Positions 52,671-60,755 of a stretch of 64,000 bases of DNA are shown one piece after another (positions within the stretch are counted from its first letter, which is position 1; each line of letters opens with the position of its first letter). Both the position numbers and the translations under genes were made by a program. Under the pieces are notes generated by a model. It was not told the origin of the DNA. It was given only the letters and a program-made list of their open reading frames with translations, and did not search any database. The stretch comes from JAGPCK01 sp964535575 (GTDB lineage: Bacteria > Bacteroidota > Bacteroidia > UKL13-3): the NCBI GenBank assembly GCA_964535575.1, contig CAZHTC010000007.1:101483-165482 (forward strand), read 5' to 3'.

Positions 52671-53474
52671 TCAGGAAGTGTAGCGCATTTTGCGGTAGGC
52701 CGCATACATGGGATTATGTTGCAAGGCGCGCAGCGCGTATACTTTGCCAATGAGGAACGGATGCCTGACCATGCGCATCAGGTTGATATGAAGCGGGAAA
52801 TTTTCCCATCCGTACCGGTTACATTCTTTTATGCCAATAATACGCTTTTTGTAGCTGTTGCCCATGGTGTCGTAGTCTACCACAATGCGGTTGACAAACT
52901 TCGAACGGTTTTGTTTGGTGAAATACCTTACAAACCACTCCTGTTCTGCAAGCACTGGGAAATCAAGTTTAAATAAACCCAGTTGATTAAAGAGGTTTTT
53001 GCGGGTAAATACCACCTGATGGCAAAGGGCAATACTGAAATAAAATGCTTTGATATCAATTTCATTCTGAATCACAATATCTACGCCCGATGGATGATTT
53101 TTTAAAACAGCCCTTCCATAGAGTAAATCACACGAATCTAAATTTGTTGCTTCAAACAAATCGCGCAGCACGTGCTCATCATGAAAGTGATCACCGGCAT
53201 TCATAAAATAAATCCATTCTCCCTTTGACTGGGTAATACCCTTATTCATGGCATCATAAATTCCTTTATCTTTTTCACTCACCAGGCGAATGCGCGGGTC
53301 GCTGTACGATTGAATAATGGAAATGGTCCGGTCTTTTGATGCTCCGTCAATAATGAGGTATTCAAAATTTTTAAACGATTGCGCCAGCACGCGTTCCATG
53401 GTCTCAGCAATGGTTGTTTCTGAATTGTAGCATACCGTAATGATGCTGAGAAGCGGAGAAGTGGAGTGGCTCAC
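52671..53474 (-). CDS. glycosyltransferase family 2 (copy 2)
   Basis: 267 residues, GT-A fold like copy 1: LLSIITVCYNSETTIAETMERVLAQSF, the identical LIIDGASKDRTISIIQSY, DKGIYDAMNKGITQSKGEWIYFMNAGDHF (in parts). Differs by the acceptor part (C-terminal ~120 residues), consistent with another sugar acceptor. Starts 1 bp from the epimerase gene's stop. Confidence 0.88.
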   Translation of the reverse strand: MSHSTSPLLSIITVCYNSETTIAETMERVLAQSFKNFEYLIIDGASKDRTISIIQSYSDPRIRLVSEKDKGIYDAMNKGITQSKGEWIYFMNAGDHFHDEHVLRDLFEATNLDSCDLLYGRAVLKNHPSGVDIVIQNEIDIKAFYFSIALCHQVVFTRKNLFNQLGLFKLDFPVLAEQEWFVRYFTKQNRSKFVNRIVVDYDTMGNSYKKRIIGIKECNRYGWENFPLHINLMRMVRHPFLIGKVYALRALQHNPMYAAYRKMRYTS

Positions 53475-53475
53475 G

Positions 53476-54573
53476 TTAGCGGGTGGTGGAAGTAGCCGAT
53501 TGTTTTTGTTTCACCAGATTTTCTATCCAGGGATAGGTAAGCTCAATACCTTTGGCCAATGCGAAATCGGGGGCCCAGTTCAGTTTTTCCTGAATGAGTT
53601 TGTTATCCGATTTACGGCCACGTACACCCAGTGGTCCTGGAATATGTTTGATATGAATTTTTTTGCCGGCCACTTTCGACACAATCTCCACCAATTGATT
53701 AATGGTTACCATTTCCTCCGAGCCAATATTTACAGGTCCGGTAAAATCCGAGCGCATTAACCGCAGCACCCCTTCCACACACTCGTCAATGTACAAAAAC
53801 GAGCGGGTTTGTTCTCCGTCACCCCACATTTCAATCGTTCCTCCGTCAGGGGTTTCGGCTACTTTACGGCACATGGCCGCAGGAGCTTTTTCTTTTCCTC
53901 CGGTCCAGGTTCCTTCCGGCCCAAAAATATTATGGAAACGCGCAATGCGCACCTGCATACCATGGTTGCGGTGATAAGCCAGAAACATGCGCTCAGAGAA
54001 TAATTTTTCCCAACCGTATTCGCTGTCGGGTGCAGCAGGGTAGGCCGACTCTTCACTGCATTTAGGATTCTGAGGGTCGAGTTGATTATACTCAGGGTAA
54101 ATGCAGGCCGAGGAAGAATAAAAAATACGCATCACACCTGCTTTCCATGCACAGTCGGCTACATTCAAATTGATAGTTGCCGAATTATGCATTACATCCG
54201 CATCATTTTCTCCGGTAAAAATATATCCGGCACCGCCCATGTCGGCTGCCAGCTGGTAAATTTCATTGATAAACGGTTCAACAATGGTTTGGCAAAACGA
54301 ATAGTTGCGTAAATCGCCCACCCAAAAATCATCGGCAGCAGTCGGGGCAAATTCAGGAAGCTTTAAATCAACCCCACGCACCCAATAGCCTTCTTTTTTG
54401 AGGCGTTTTACCAGATGACTTCCAATAAAACCACCAGCCCCCATCACCACTGCTGTTTTCCGTCCGGCAATGGGCTCGAGCGATACATTTCCTACGCGTT
54501 CCTTATCCTGTCCTTCATATGCTCTTCGGTAAATAATGCCCTGTGCAGGAGTTTCAAATGTATGTTTCGTCAT
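53476..54573 (-). CDS. GDP-mannose 3,5-epimerase-like NAD-dependent epimerase
   Basis: 365 residues, SDR-type nucleotide-sugar epimerase. Unusually close to the plant GDP-mannose 3,5-epimerase: NAD loop VVMGAGGFIGSHLVKRL, YQLAADMGGAGYI, YSSSACIYPEYNQL (Cys157), YGWEK (Tyr186, Lys190), GRFHNIFGPEGTW-like and GKEKAPAAMCRK (Lys229), EMWGDGEQTRSFLYIDECVEG and HIPGPLGVRGRKSDNKLI (in parts). Cys157 and Lys229 have the same spacing as the plant acid/base pair. It would make GDP-L-galactose or -gulose for the glycan cluster. -7-like CGAAAATA box (minus) is at 54600-54607. Confidence 0.78.
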   Translation of the reverse strand: MTKHTFETPAQGIIYRRAYEGQDKERVGNVSLEPIAGRKTAVVMGAGGFIGSHLVKRLKKEGYWVRGVDLKLPEFAPTAADDFWVGDLRNYSFCQTIVEPFINEIYQLAADMGGAGYIFTGENDADVMHNSATINLNVADCAWKAGVMRIFYSSSACIYPEYNQLDPQNPKCSEESAYPAAPDSEYGWEKLFSERMFLAYHRNHGMQVRIARFHNIFGPEGTWTGGKEKAPAAMCRKVAETPDGGTIEMWGDGEQTRSFLYIDECVEGVLRLMRSDFTGPVNIGSEEMVTINQLVEIVSKVAGKKIHIKHIPGPLGVRGRKSDNKLIQEKLNWAPDFALAKGIELTYPWIENLVKQKQSATSTTR

Positions 54574-54599
54574 AACTTCTTATTGTATACGTTAAACTG

Positions 54600-54607
54600 C
54601 GAAAATA
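54600..54607 (-). promoter_or_regulatory. -7-like box of the epimerase/GT2 operon
   Basis: Minus strand TATTTTCG, the TTCG variant of TANNTTTG, 26 nt before the ATG at 54573. Confidence 0.4.
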
Positions 54608-54624
54608 GAGAAAAACTTTTATTG

Positions 54625-54729
54625 ATGTTAAAAATCGCAATTGCAGCCTTTTCCCTTCTTGGGTATATGTTGCTTACGCGAATGGCAACTTTCGGTTACG
54701 GTTACCAATATCAGTATGCTTACCAGTAA
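54625..54729 (+). CDS. possible 34-residue membrane peptide with Tyr/Gln-rich tail
   Basis: An ATG at 54625 opens MLKIAIAAFSLLGYMLLTRM, a likely membrane helix, followed by ATFGYGYQYQYAYQ and a stop. Tyr-rich tails of similar flavour terminate bacterial BY-type capsule kinases. No ribosome site or promoter is clear. It lies between the epimerase operon and dedA. Could be real, a fragment or chance. Confidence 0.3.
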   Translation: MLKIAIAAFSLLGYMLLTRMATFGYGYQYQYAYQ

Positions 54730-54814
54730 AATTAACCAGTGTTTTGTTTTCATTTGCACAAATCTATTAAAAAGAGGGATTAATTCTGTAAAATTGCCCT
54801 TCATTTATCGCTTT

Positions 54815-55465
54815 ATGGAATTTTTGCACACGGCCCTCGACTTTTTTCTTCACTTGGATAAACACCTCACCGATATTGTTAATCAGTACGGCACGCTTAC
54901 CTATGCTATTTTGTTTTTGATTGTATTTGTTGAAACGGGCTTAATTGTAATGCCGCTGTTGCCCGGTGACTCACTTTTGTTTGCAGCCGGAGCCATAGCT
55001 GCTCTGCCCGGATCGGAGCTGAGTGTTTCGGTTATCATTCCGCTTTTGATACTTGCGGCTTTATGTGGCGACAATGTAAATTATGTGGTGGGACGTTTTT
55101 TTAGCGCACAGATAAAACAAAGGGAGCGAATTTTATTTTTTAAGCGCGAATATATTGACCAGACCGAAGCATTTTATCAAAAACACGGTGGTAAAACCGT
55201 TATTATGGCACGCTTTGTTCCCATTGTACGCACCATTGCTCCGTTTGTAGCCGGTGCTGGAAATATGCCTTATGGCAAATATATAACCTTTTGCATTGCA
55301 GGTGCGGTGCTGTGGGTGGTAGGTATCACCTTGCTGGGCTATAGCTTTGGAAATATTCCGGTAATTAAAAATAATTTTGAATTGGTGATATTCGGAATCA
55401 TCGGACTTTCGCTGCTGCCTATTTTTATTGGAGTTATCAGGTCGAAGGCAAGTCCCAAAAAATAA
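54815..55465 (+). CDS. DedA family membrane protein
   Basis: 216 residues, start at the ATG at 54815 (an upstream frame to 54641 has no family similarity). DedA/SNARE-associated core: FVETGLIVMPLLPGDSLLFAAGA, NYVVGRFFSAQI and ARFVPIVRTIAPFVAGAGNMPYGKYI (in parts). These proteins are undecaprenyl-phosphate or phospholipid flippases that support envelope homeostasis. Followed 2 bp later by aroE. Confidence 0.88.
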   Translation: MEFLHTALDFFLHLDKHLTDIVNQYGTLTYAILFLIVFVETGLIVMPLLPGDSLLFAAGAIAALPGSELSVSVIIPLLILAALCGDNVNYVVGRFFSAQIKQRERILFFKREYIDQTEAFYQKHGGKTVIMARFVPIVRTIAPFVAGAGNMPYGKYITFCIAGAVLWVVGITLLGYSFGNIPVIKNNFELVIFGIIGLSLLPIFIGVIRSKASPKK

Positions 55466-55467
55466 GC

Positions 55468-56217
55468 ATGAACAGGCTTGGGCTTATCGGTTATCCCCTC
55501 TCTCATTCGTTTTCTGAAAAGTATTTTACAGAGAAATTTTTAACTTCGGGATTAACCAATTGGAGCTATACCCTTTATGAGCTGAAGCAAATAAACGAGT
55601 TGCCGGAGTTGCTGCGTTCACACCCTGATTTGGTTGGGTTAAATGTTACTATACCGTTTAAAGAAAAAGTAATTCCGTTTCTTTCTCACCTCGATGAAAC
55701 GGCCGTTATGGCCGGAGCCGTAAACACCATTCGCGTCAAAAGGGAAAACGGAAGTACAATTTTAGAAGGGTACAATACCGATATGTACGGATTTAGGGAA
55801 AGCATTAAACCCTTGTTGAGGCGAAATCACCAGCGGGCATTGATTTTAGGAACCGGTGGAGCAGCTAAAGCAGTGGCGGCAGTACTTCGACAGATGCAGG
55901 TTGAATATTTGTTTGTTTCGCGACAACCGCAGCAGGGGCAGGTGGGTTACCCCGAATTAAATGAGGCGGCAGTAACCAATTTTCCTTTTATTGTAAATTG
56001 TACTCCGGTTGGAATGTTCCCCAACGAGCAAACGGCACCTGACATTCCATATGAATTTTTAACCTCCGCTAATTTTTTATACGATTTAGTTTACAATCCG
56101 GCAGAAACCGTTTTTCTGCAAAGAGGAAAGGCAAAAGGCGCTTTAGTGATGAATGGATTGGACATGTTGCGCCTGCAAGCGGAAAAAGCGTGGGAGATTT
56201 TCTCGGGGGTGTTATAG
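55468..56217 (+). CDS. aroE: shikimate dehydrogenase
   Basis: 249 residues. NADPH-dependent reduction of 3-dehydroshikimate in aromatic amino-acid synthesis. GYPLSHSFSEKYF, the catalytic NVTIPFKEKV (Lys), GYNTDMYGF (Asn/Asp) and GTGGAAKAV (NADP loop) are all present. The stop overlaps the next gene's promoter region. Confidence 0.93.
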   Translation: MNRLGLIGYPLSHSFSEKYFTEKFLTSGLTNWSYTLYELKQINELPELLRSHPDLVGLNVTIPFKEKVIPFLSHLDETAVMAGAVNTIRVKRENGSTILEGYNTDMYGFRESIKPLLRRNHQRALILGTGGAAKAVAAVLRQMQVEYLFVSRQPQQGQVGYPELNEAAVTNFPFIVNCTPVGMFPNEQTAPDIPYEFLTSANFLYDLVYNPAETVFLQRGKAKGALVMNGLDMLRLQAEKAWEIFSGVL

Positions 56218-56225
56218 TATTTTTG
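56218..56225 (+). promoter_or_regulatory. -7 promoter box before the beta-barrel gene
   Basis: TATTTTTG, immediately after the aroE stop, 7 nt before the ATG at 56233. Confidence 0.5.
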
Positions 56226-56232
56226 CCGCATC

Positions 56233-57030
56233 ATGTGGCGTTTCTCCGTTTTTATACTCATTTGCCTAAACACACTGCAGGCAGCGGCTCAACTTATTTA
56301 TACGGAGAGTTTTACGCCATTGCCTTACGATAGCACGAAATGCATCATCGGTTCAGTGTCGGGAAGTATTCAATCGCAAAAGCAGAAGAATGTATTTTTT
56401 CAATTCAGTGAGCGGGCCGACTTGTCCATGCGGTTCAGGCATCACTATGCATTTACGGTAGCCAATAGTTTTGATATAATACGTGACGGAAACAAAACGG
56501 TGCTAAGTGGCGGATATATTTTTGGTCGCTTTTACCGGCATATTTCCAAACCGGTTTCGGTAATGTACTTCGGGCAATACCAGTGGTTCGCTATCCGCGG
56601 GCTGGATCAGCGCATGTCGGGCGGGCCCAATTTATTTTTCAAGCTGATATCACAAAAAAAGCAAACCCTTCATGCCGGTGCGGGGGTGATGGCCGAATAT
56701 GAAAAATGGAATTACAATGCAGTGCCGGCAGAAAAACGTCCGGCTGTTATCAATCCGGTTGAAATTCTTGCTACCCGGTGGAACACATTTGTATCATATG
56801 ATATTGATGTAACCGATGTGTTTAGCATTGACGCGGCTTTATATTATCAAACCGGGTTTGTGCCGGGTTTTGAGCGTACGCGCATTGGCACACACACCCG
56901 TTTTGGATGGAAAATAAGCAGACACCTGCGCCTTTTCTCTGAATTGTACACCCTGTACGAGTATAAAACGGTAGTACCCATCGATCCGCTGTGGTACCGG
57001 ATAAATACCAACCTGAGTTATTATTTTTAA
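56233..57030 (+). CDS. outer-membrane beta-barrel protein, DUF2490-like
   Basis: 265 residues. Signal peptide MWRFSVFILICLNTLQAAAQ; strands rich in aromatic residues follow (VFFQFSERADLSMRFRHHYAF, YFGQYQWFAIRGLDQRMSGGP, ending YRINTNLSYYF). Similar to DUF2490/putative porins of Bacteroidota, function unknown. Own promoter with a near-leaderless start. Confidence 0.7.
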   Translation: MWRFSVFILICLNTLQAAAQLIYTESFTPLPYDSTKCIIGSVSGSIQSQKQKNVFFQFSERADLSMRFRHHYAFTVANSFDIIRDGNKTVLSGGYIFGRFYRHISKPVSVMYFGQYQWFAIRGLDQRMSGGPNLFFKLISQKKQTLHAGAGVMAEYEKWNYNAVPAEKRPAVINPVEILATRWNTFVSYDIDVTDVFSIDAALYYQTGFVPGFERTRIGTHTRFGWKISRHLRLFSELYTLYEYKTVVPIDPLWYRINTNLSYYF

Positions 57031-57157
57031 GGCAATCCTGTTTTTTCAGATTTTTAGGAAAGAATACCGTCTCCTATACCTTACTTTGCGAAGTAGCAAC
57101 CCGGGCGGCATTGCATTTTTATATGTACAAATTTTTCATGAAATAGCAGGAAGCTGA

Positions 57158-57616
57158 ATGAAGGCTGAAATAACCATTGCAAGGGAAACACGCGAGCTGG
57201 AGGATGCTTACCTTTTGCGGTGGAGCATACTCAGAGAACCATGGCAACAACCAAAAGGGAGTGAGCAGGATGAGTTGGAGAATGAATCCATAACAGTGGT
57301 GGCCAAAGAAAATAATCTGATTGTGGGAACGGGCAGGGTTCATATGGCTGCACCGGGTGTGGGCCAGATAAGGTATATGGCGGTAGCCGGTGACGTACAG
57401 GGAAAAGGGATTGGAAAACAAATATTGTGTATGCTTGAGGGAGAAATTAACAAAAGAGGTGCACAAAAAGTTTTTCTCAACTCGCGGGAAAACGCGGTGA
57501 AGTTCTACCTTGCCAACGGTTATTCGCTGATTAAGGAAGTTGATAAATTATATGGGATAATCCGACATTTTTTGATGGAGAAAAGTTTACACAATACCCA
57601 CGCAAACGCAATATGA
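57158..57616 (+). CDS. GNAT family N-acetyltransferase (second)
   Basis: 152 residues. GNAT landmarks IRYMAVAGDVQGKGIGKQILCMLEGEI (motif A) and SRENAVKFYLANGYSLIKEVDKLYG at the C-terminus. Its stop overlaps the next gene's ATG by 4 bp (ATGA), so it is co-translated with a sensor histidine kinase. Substrate not predicted. Confidence 0.82.
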   Translation: MKAEITIARETRELEDAYLLRWSILREPWQQPKGSEQDELENESITVVAKENNLIVGTGRVHMAAPGVGQIRYMAVAGDVQGKGIGKQILCMLEGEINKRGAQKVFLNSRENAVKFYLANGYSLIKEVDKLYGIIRHFLMEKSLHNTHANAI

Positions 57617-59499
57617 ACAGTAGTTTTTTTATACGGGAGTTACCAATCATATTGTCTATAGCCGTACTGCTTGCTACACTCATTTTATACCTCCTTTATT
57701 TACGCAAGCGCAAACAAAACCAGCGACTGCTGGAATCCAACCGGGACTTGTTGCGTTCCATCAATAAGAACATCAGCGAGGGACTTTACCGAACCACCCC
57801 ATCGGGTCAGTTTTTATATGTGAATAATGCGCTTGCCCGGCTGGCCGGATTTTCATCTCCCGAAGAAATGATGAAGATTAATGTGAAAGAGTTATACGTA
57901 AAACCTGAAAGACGCAGGCAATTACAGCAGCTTGTTGCCGAAAGGGGGCGCATTGAGAACGAAGATGTGGAGTTCTACAAAAAGGACGGAACTGTTTTTT
58001 GGGCAATGATAAGCACCACCGGAGTACGGGATTCTGTGGGAAATATTGAGTTTTATGACGGAGTAATCAGCGATATAAGTCAGCGAAGGGAAATAGTTGA
58101 AAAACTTCTGGAAAGCGAAGAAAGATACCGCACCCTTATTGAAACTATGAGCGAAGGATTGGTTTGTGTAAACAATGAGGATCACCTTCAGTTTGCCAAT
58201 CATAAGTTTTATGAAATGCTGGGATACACCGAGCAGGAACTGGTTGGAAGACCTTTAATGGATATTATAGTAAACCCGGAAGACAGGGAGGTGGTAAAGA
58301 AAAAAAATCACCTGCGTACCCAGTTTGTTTCCGATTCGTATGAACTCAGGTTCGTGCATAAAAGCGGGCAGCAGATATGGGTAAAAATATCGGGGCACCA
58401 TTTACTCGATAAGCAGGGAAATGTAATTGGTTCCATTGGTACCATTACCGATATTTCATCCCTCAAAGAAGCGTATGATGAATTGAAATCAAGCGAAGAA
58501 AAATTTCTGGCTTTTATGAATAATATTCCATCCCTCTCGTGGATAAAGGATGATAAGGGCCGGTTTATTTTCATGAATAAAAAATACTGCGAAACATTTA
58601 ACGTTACCGAGCAGGAAGCGATAGGCAAAACAACGCAGCAGTTATTTCCCCCAAATGCATTGAGTCCGTCACTGGTTGAAAGCGACAGAAAGGTATATGA
58701 AGAAGGGCTTAAGGTAGAACTGGTAGAGCGAAATGATACCCCCGATCATTCTGGACACTATTGGCTGGTGAGCCGGTTTCCCATTCCTACCAAAGAGGGG
58801 AAACGGTATCTGGGCGGCATTGCATTTGAAGTAACTGCCATGATTGAAACACAGGAAAAACTGGAACAATCGCTCAACGAAAAAAATGTACTGCTTCGTG
58901 AAATTCATCATCGTGTTAAAAACAACCTGCAAATTATTACCAGTCTGCTCAATCTGCAGGCAAGACAAATAAAGGATAAGGAGCTGTCAAAGTTTTTTAC
59001 CGAGAGTCAAAACCGCATTCGCACCATGGCGCTTATTCATGAGAAATTATATCAGTCAACCGATTTGGCTTATATTGATTTCGGAGACTATGCACGCGGC
59101 ATCTGCAACCATTTATACAAATCGTACATTATCGACCCGTCAAAAATCAAACTAAATTTGCAGGCCGAAAATATGATGATAGATATTGAACATGCCGTTC
59201 CGCTCGGATTGATATTAACCGAGCTGGTGGCCAATTCGGTTAAATACGCATTTAAAGACAGAGAAGGGGGCAATATCAATATATCACTTCGCTACGATGG
59301 AGAGTGGCTGGTAATGGTGATTCACGATGATGGGGTAGGGTTACCTGCCGGATTTAGCCTGAACGAAAGCAAATCGCTGGGACTTCAATTAGTTGCCTCG
59401 CTGGTAGAGCAGGTGCGCGGAGATATAGAATACGAAAGTAAAAACGGAACAAAGTTTATTGTTGTTGTTCCTCAAAAATTGCAACCACGCAATGATTGA
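57613..59499 (+). CDS. PAS-domain sensor histidine kinase (HisKA_2 type)
   Basis: 628 residues. One N-terminal membrane helix (about 9-29), three PAS modules (about 45-165, 170-290, 290-410; several start with YRTTPSGQFLYVNN or YRTLIETMSEGLVCVNNEDHLQFAN, in parts), then the phospho-acceptor region LLREIHHRVKNNLQIITSLLNL (H) and HATPase LGLILTELVANSVKYAFKD, with HDDGVGLPAG. No response regulator is encoded next to it. Overlaps GNAT and the downstream glycosyltransferase. Confidence 0.88.
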   Translation: MNSSFFIRELPIILSIAVLLATLILYLLYLRKRKQNQRLLESNRDLLRSINKNISEGLYRTTPSGQFLYVNNALARLAGFSSPEEMMKINVKELYVKPERRRQLQQLVAERGRIENEDVEFYKKDGTVFWAMISTTGVRDSVGNIEFYDGVISDISQRREIVEKLLESEERYRTLIETMSEGLVCVNNEDHLQFANHKFYEMLGYTEQELVGRPLMDIIVNPEDREVVKKKNHLRTQFVSDSYELRFVHKSGQQIWVKISGHHLLDKQGNVIGSIGTITDISSLKEAYDELKSSEEKFLAFMNNIPSLSWIKDDKGRFIFMNKKYCETFNVTEQEAIGKTTQQLFPPNALSPSLVESDRKVYEEGLKVELVERNDTPDHSGHYWLVSRFPIPTKEGKRYLGGIAFEVTAMIETQEKLEQSLNEKNVLLREIHHRVKNNLQIITSLLNLQARQIKDKELSKFFTESQNRIRTMALIHEKLYQSTDLAYIDFGDYARGICNHLYKSYIIDPSKIKLNLQAENMMIDIEHAVPLGLILTELVANSVKYAFKDREGGNINISLRYDGEWLVMVIHDDGVGLPAGFSLNESKSLGLQLVASLVEQVRGDIEYESKNGTKFIVVVPQKLQPRND

Positions 59500-60373
59500 T
59501 ACTCCTGAAATTACATTGCACCCGCGTGCCGGAAGTGAACAAAATTTTCGCTTCAGCATTCTTATTCCCACCTGGAATAATCTGGAATTGCTTAAAGTAT
59601 GTATCGCAGGTATTCAAAAAAATTCAACATTCAGCCACCAGATTATTATTCATGTAAACGAAGGGACTGATGGGACGCTGGAATGGGTGAAACAACAACC
59701 GGTTTCATTTACTCATTCCGTTAAAAATGCGGGTGTGTGTTTTGCATTAAATGCGGCTGCTTCGCTGGCTGCAACCGATTATATTGTGTACATGAACGAT
59801 GATATGTATGCCTGCCCCGGATGGGACAGCGCTTTGTGGAGCGAAATACAGGCAACAGGTCACGAATACTTTTTTTTCTCGGGTACCATGATTGAACCTG
59901 CAGGAAATAATCCCGCATCCATCACTCCGCACGATTACGGAACTACAGCTGCTACGTTCAATGAAAAACAGTTGCTGAAGGACTTTGCCTCTTTCGAAAA
60001 ACCTGATTGGAGCGGAGCAGGATGGCCTCCCAATGTGGTGCACAAAAAATTATGGAATTTAACCGGTGGTTACAGTATTGAGTTTTCGCCCGGCTTTTAT
60101 TCCGACCCCGATTTTTGCATGAAACTATGGCAATGCGGGGTACGAATTTTTAAAGGAGTAAGCCAAAGCCGGGTGTATCATTTTCAATCAAAAAGCACGG
60201 CACGCGTGGTGGCCAATAACGGGCGGCAAATGTTTGCTTCCAAATGGGGGATTCCTTCGTCATTTCTGTACAAAGAAATTTTACGGATGGGAGAGCCATA
60301 TACCGGTCAGCTTCCTGAATACAATGCCGGAGTTAAAGCCAGAATAAAAGCATTTTGGCAAAGAGTAAAATAG
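59492..60373 (+). CDS. glycosyltransferase family 2 (third, distinct)
   Basis: 293 residues from an ATG at 59492 that overlaps the kinase stop. FSILIPTWNNLELLKVCIAGI, then NAGVCFALNAAASLAATDYIVYMNDDMYACPGWD (in parts) hold the GT-A and DDM metal motifs. Not closely related to the two GT2 paralogues at 52-53 kb. Probably involved in a lipid-linked or surface glycan. Confidence 0.85.
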   Translation: MIDTPEITLHPRAGSEQNFRFSILIPTWNNLELLKVCIAGIQKNSTFSHQIIIHVNEGTDGTLEWVKQQPVSFTHSVKNAGVCFALNAAASLAATDYIVYMNDDMYACPGWDSALWSEIQATGHEYFFFSGTMIEPAGNNPASITPHDYGTTAATFNEKQLLKDFASFEKPDWSGAGWPPNVVHKKLWNLTGGYSIEFSPGFYSDPDFCMKLWQCGVRIFKGVSQSRVYHFQSKSTARVVANNGRQMFASKWGIPSSFLYKEILRMGEPYTGQLPEYNAGVKARIKAFWQRVK

Positions 60374-60386
60374 TAATACCTGTTTT

Positions 60387-60752
60387 ATGATGAAAAGAGA
60401 TTTGGAAAACAAAGCAGATATTGAAAAATTTCTGACAGAATTTTACTCCGTGGCGCTGAAGAATGAAGTATTAAAAGATAAATTCATTCACCTCAATATG
60501 GCGCATCATATTCCGCTCATCACCAATTTTTGGAGCAGCATTATTTTTTTCGATCAGAGTTACGATGGCAATCCGTTTATTAAACATAAGGAAATGCAGC
60601 TTAACGCAGAACATTTTGCAGTGTGGCTGCAACTGTTTCATCAAACAATGGATAACATGTATGAGGGTACAAATGCCAATGAAATGAAAAAAAGAGCAGA
60701 TTCCATTGCACAGATTTTTCAGCATAAACTGGGGATTAACCTGAAAAGTTAG
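60387..60752 (+). CDS. group III truncated hemoglobin
   Basis: 121 residues, two-over-two globin. FYSVALKNEVL, NFWSSIIFFDQSYDGNPF and the proximal His H76 in NAEHFAVWLQLF are characteristic. Function in this group is uncertain (peroxide, NO or O2 sensing). It follows the GT2 gene by 14 bp. Confidence 0.88.
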   Translation: MMKRDLENKADIEKFLTEFYSVALKNEVLKDKFIHLNMAHHIPLITNFWSSIIFFDQSYDGNPFIKHKEMQLNAEHFAVWLQLFHQTMDNMYEGTNANEMKKRADSIAQIFQHKLGINLKS

Positions 60753-60755
60753 CAA

